From NCBI GenBank assembly GCA_022497145.1, contig MU385855.1, forward strand, positions 124,001-188,000: a stretch of DNA of 64,000 nucleotides, in the 5' to 3' direction. The notes under the pieces were generated by a model. The model saw only the letters and a list, made by a program, of their open reading frames with translations, made no database searches and was not told where the DNA came from. Position 1 is the stretch's first letter. Each line of letters begins with the position of its first letter. The stretch is from Rostrohypoxylon terebratum. Taxonomy: Eukaryota > Ascomycota > Sordariomycetes > Xylariales > Hypoxylaceae. The position numbers and the translations under genes are program-made. Of the stretch, positions 60,433-64,000 are shown one piece after another.

Positions 60433-61312
60433 ACGACGGACCTATAACACACGCGCAGCACGGACACAATAACGCGCGCCGGCGGCTGTGTGTCCAGAGG
60501 TAGGAACGGTAGGACGACATCGAGGTCTAAGAATAGGCAAGCCTCGTAGCAAAACCTCGTATACCGCGGCTTGACCCCGGCCCCCACGCGTCCCATTGGT
60601 CCCAGGCGGCAGCCCTACCGTGATACCGGTCCCCAGCCTAGTCAGGCACCGTCCGATTAGTCTTTCCAGGGGACCGCCGTAAACAATACCTACCTACAAA
60701 ATACCCATCTACCAACAAAAAATTATTGTCTGGAGGCTGGTTGCTAATGGCTAAAAGTCGGCAGTCACAAGAAAAAAAAAACACCTCGTGGGTCACCAAA
60801 AAAAAAAAAAAAAAAAAAGACGCCGTGGCGTTCCTTGGCCTCGTGACCGGAAAAGCGGTGGTCGCTTAGGTAGCGTATAGGGTGGCTCCGCCGCATTAGG
60901 GATGTTTTTGGCGAGCTGAAGGGAGAGTGAGGTAATAGAGAGGAAGAGAGAGGGAGAGGCTGGTCAACTTCCAAGGACCCCCTCCCCTCGGTTCGGTTCA
61001 CCAGTCTGTTCCTCTACGGCGGAAGATAAGTATACATACGGCTAGCGCATATTTACCTATGCTACGTACAAGGCAATGTAATGCAATGCAATAATTGACC
61101 GTACGGAAAAAACTTTTTGCTACGAGCATGTCCCTCCTTAGAGTAAGCAAGGAGAGGTCCGAGGCTGGCCATCTAAAACATAAGACGGCTCGTCCCGATT
61201 CGAATGACGAGGTTACATTTCTAGGGTCCTACTAGCCGATTTGTGTAGCGAGTCAAGGGGAAAGGTCAAACCCCTCGAGGACATGTCTAGCCGAGGACTC
61301 AGCTGATATGGA

Positions 61313-61345
61313 TGTATGTACATACATACATACATACATACATAC
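61313..61345. repeat. Tetranucleotide repeat (CATA)n with inverted left part
   Basis: ATGTATGTA is followed directly by about six CATA units, so the array begins with its own complement and could fold into a hairpin. Confidence 0.85.
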
Positions 61346-62742
61346 CTAAGATACTACCTGTGTGATCTATCTTCTATCGCATTCCTTGTCGATACTAGCG
61401 CCGAAGTAGACGTGAGGATCAAGTCATAGCAAATACAGATACAGACACGGACAGCGACAGTAAGGTAGAAGATTCGTAGGAGAACAGCGATTCATTGTAT
61501 TATAATTAAGATTAGTTATCCGCGAGTTGGCGAGACCAGCTTCGTTGCCGTCCGCAAGCATCCGAACCGAGTAAGGCGGTCAGTTGACTGCTGCAAGTAT
61601 TAACCCTCATGCCCTCCGAGCAATGGAGCAACAAGCGATAACTATATGCTCTTGCTGAAAGCCTTCATTCCTTGTCTCCTTCTCCGAAACTGCTTTTGCG
61701 CTTCGATCAAATCCAATAAAAGCAACTCCATTAACTCCTAGCATTTCCTCAGCAACAGCCCAATGGCTCCTATGTTGCTACCATTCCGCTCCCAGATCCT
61801 CAGCGTACACAACTGTCCTCATCAGGATCTTGTCTATTCCGAAAAAAAAAACTTGTACAATAAATTCCAATTAAATCCAACATTAACGCCGTCCCAATGC
61901 ATGTGACAGACCGCCCGCAAGGTCGTCAAAATTTTGTTCCCGGATCAAGTAGTGTAAACAGTCGCTATGCAATTTGGTCGAGGGGTAATAAGGGTATCCT
62001 AATTTCAAAAACAATGCAATTCCGGAAGGAGCGGCTGAGATTCTATACCAAATGTAGATATCGTCGTAAAATCGTAAAAGGAGCGTGGGATGGTCGGTCT
62101 ATATAATGCGATATCCTGAGAAAGGAGTGTCTATTTGGGTATCTTCGATGAGTGTCGTAAGGAGCGTCGTAAGTTTGTTCATTATGCAATACGTATTATG
62201 CGTTTCGTGTAACAAAAAGGAATGCGCGTATCATTGTGTCGATACTGGACGTGTGGTTTTCTTTGAAACCTGTCAAAGGAGTGTGGGTGTACAATTGCGT
62301 CTGTGATAATGTCGAAAAGGGGGTATTGAAATCGTGTCGGGAAGAATCGGGCTTGAGGTGGTGCGGTGGAGTTGTCACTCTCGCTCTCTCTTGACTGGAA
62401 AAGGAGCCGAAGAAACGGATGAATGTTGCCGGTGGTGGTGTGGGAACATTTGAGGCGACATAAAGGTGGGCGACGGCGCGGATAGAGAAAGAGGAGTAGT
62501 CGATTCCATAGGAACGCCATGCCATTGTTCGGGGTTGAGGAACGGTGAAGGCGCATGGCGAAAGGCTGGGGATGGCAGGGCGGTGGAATCAGGCCGTTGC
62601 ATAGGAAGCTCAAGCGGGAGGTAGCTGGAGGACGAAGATGCACGATGTTGGTGGTGTGCATTGGTGTTCCTGAGCGGCAAGGTCAATTACTTTCATCCTC
62701 TTCCATGTCAGAACGGAGAGCCGTTGTGGGATGTCTGACAGC

Positions 62743-64000
62743 TTAGATCCACACGGTCTGGATTGGAGAGACGAACCCGACACCAAAGTTGCTGGGCCCA
62801 GAGCCAAGAGGCGGATAAGCCGTCATGCCAGAGTCCCATGAGCCAAATTCTTCGTGATCGCTATACGTGATAGAGCCTTCTCCAAAAGTTGAAGACACCG
62901 GGCTGTAGCCTCCGTACGATGGCGACGGAATGTTGAGATACTGCTGGCTCGAGTATGGGGAGGAGATAGCCAAAGGGCTAACCCCGGACTCCTGCTCAGG
63001 TATCACGGAGAGATCCTCGGTGCTCCAGCTGAAGGCCGGGTTATCCTCATACGGCATGTATGTGGTCGCAGGAGGTGGAGTGCCTTGCGCTATACCCTCG
63101 CCCATGTAGAAGTTGGGCGGATCGAACTGAGGGAAAGACGGCGTACGAACTGGCTGGATCCAACCCATTCTGGATCGGAATTCATTGACGGTGTCGATGG
63201 GGAACTCCATGAGCGTGAGAGGCGTTTGCGAGTCCCCGTCAAGGCTTCCAGAAACGTTGATCGAGAGCAGGCGTCGGGCAATCTCTTCAACCGGGCCAAT
63301 GGCAAGACTACCGAAGTAGGCAGCGCCGATCTCAGGGAAGAGACGTTCCATCATGATTGCAGCTGTGTAGTAGTGCGCGACAACAACCAGGGCGCTTGGA
63401 GAAGTGCCATTCTGCTTGAAGCACATCACAGGAAGCCAGAAAAGCCAGGTGCGCAAGGGCCGGAGTCGATCAAACTGATCCTCGATCGACTGGATTGGGC
63501 TGACCTTGCGAGCACCCTTGAGGAAGCACACTAGCTGTGTAGCCAATTGAGGGTCTTCCTTGTTCTGCTTGAGATGAGCTTCAACCTTGGTGATCTGGTT
63601 AATGGTGCGCTGGAACGCATCGAGATCCTCCTTGCGCGGCTGATGGGGCTTGTGATCCGGCGTAGGAGACGGAGGAGCAGTAGGGAACGTGCTGCTTTCG
63701 GCAATGAACTCTCCAAATTGGGATTCATGTTTCCAGGGTTCCATAGCATCGATCACCTTTACAAATTTGCGTTAGTATGATTTGTCTCTATGGGGCATAA
63801 AACTGTACTTACGGAGGAGGTTCCTTGCATCAGTTGGGTCCAGCTTCGCCTATTATTTCAACTGGTAAGCTATGGTCTCACGGGTACATGCATTTATTGC
63901 TTACCAATCTGTCGCCTGCCACGAGAGCACAAGCGAGGCAGCCAGAACAGCATCGGAGTTTTCACGCGAGAACGATCCTATGGCTTCCTGCAATCCCTTG
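62743..64000 (-). CDS. Zn2Cys6-type transcription factor, C-terminal part (gene runs off the right edge)
   Basis: Three exons are visible: from beyond 64000 to 63905, 63849-63813 and 63756-62743. They are joined by introns of 55 and 56 bp with GTAAGC/GTAAGT donors, and the frame stays open off the edge. The N-terminal zinc cluster must lie beyond 64000. The visible part reads SRENSDAVLAASLVLSWQ, DWRSWTQLMQGTSSVIDAM and SIEDQFDRLRPLRTWLFWLP. These are blocks I associate with the fungal-specific regulator domain of UPC2/MOC3-like C6 factors. A Pro/Ser/Tyr-rich activation-like region follows, ending in FVSPIQTVWI. The class is sure only insofar as these blocks are diagnostic. An alternative C-terminal exon (62669-62375) is discussed in the findings. 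Confidence 0.8.

Larger units (their letters stand above)
56557..62742. other. 6.2-kb region without supported genes
   Basis: Scattered open frames (for example 57465-57806, 59734-60078) have no recognisable family or exon context. Landmarks are a repeated AGAGGGCATATCTG (57575 and 57811), a near-perfect hairpin at about 59183-59200, a CGAA tetramer array (60411-60432), two close poly-A tracts (about 60771-60781 and 60798-60818) and a CATA array (61313-61355). The last part (62375-62742) may belong to the 3' end of the transcription factor gene at the right edge. Confidence 0.5.

Noticed and set aside
61180..61230. Possible tRNA because of a GATTCGAAT word
   Set aside because: No A box at the correct distance and no cloverleaf pairing.
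61313..61345. CATA array as a possible telomere-like or CRISPR-like repeat
   Set aside because: Simple tetranucleotide microsatellite; no spacers and no TTAGGG units.

Overview
The window is nuclear DNA from a filamentous ascomycete (Pezizomycotina, most likely Sordariomycetes). The evidence is: short spliceosomal introns (about 50-140 bp with GTANGT...CTAAC...YAG signals) in most genes, two Zn(II)2Cys6 transcription factors plus the C-terminal part of a third, an NmrA/NMR1-type nitrogen regulator, a fungal sterol C-8 isomerase (ERG2), and long AT-richer intergenic stretches full of TAGGTA/CCTAGG words. There is no rRNA, CRISPR array or bacterial-style operon. I assembled 15 protein-coding genes, joining exons by hand from splice sites and reading frame. 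Spans below run from start to stop codon and include introns.

Layout. 1-4.7 kb is gene-poor. 4.7-6.8 kb holds a lysine-rich protein (+) convergent with a small membrane protein (-). 6.8-12.4 kb is gene-poor. 12.4-18.3 kb holds two Zn2Cys6 regulators in tandem (+). 18.3-24.4 kb has no gene I can support and leads into the NmrA gene (24.5-25.9 kb, +). 28.1-29.6 kb is a six-exon 2-oxoglutarate/Fe(II) oxygenase (-), divergent from an MKT1-like XPG-domain protein (30.6-33.5 kb, +). 34.6-37.1 kb is an RFTS (DNMT1 replication-foci) domain protein (-), divergent from a TruB/Pus4 pseudouridine synthase (38.1-39.7 kb, +). A DUF4048-type protein (40.7-42.7 kb, -) is followed by an ATP-dependent DNA ligase (44.4-47.7 kb, +), ERG2 (48.1-48.9 kb, -) divergent from exosome subunit CSL4 (49.5-50.3 kb, +), a Sec2-type GEF (51.9-52.7 kb, +) and an intronless cytochrome P450 (55.0-56.6 kb, +). 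After 6.2 kb without a supported gene, the 3' part of a third Zn2Cys6-type regulator runs off the right edge (62.7 kb to end, -).

From about 28 to 53 kb the window is a normal housekeeping block (RNA decay and translation control, tRNA modification, chromatin, DNA repair, sterol synthesis, exosome, secretion). The flanks (1-28 kb and 53-64 kb) are regulator-rich, gene-poor and repeat-rich. I do not see a biosynthetic cluster: the P450 and the oxygenase stand alone.

The most interesting non-genic content is two short terminal-inverted-repeat elements of Tc1/mariner-pogo appearance (43,567-43,931 with perfect ends and TA duplications; 53,535-54,119 degenerate, carrying a decayed tRNA-like sequence with pol III A and B boxes), perfect 20-24 bp palindromes centred on CCTAGG, and an over-represented CAGCCCTGG word that may mark the ends of another small element family.
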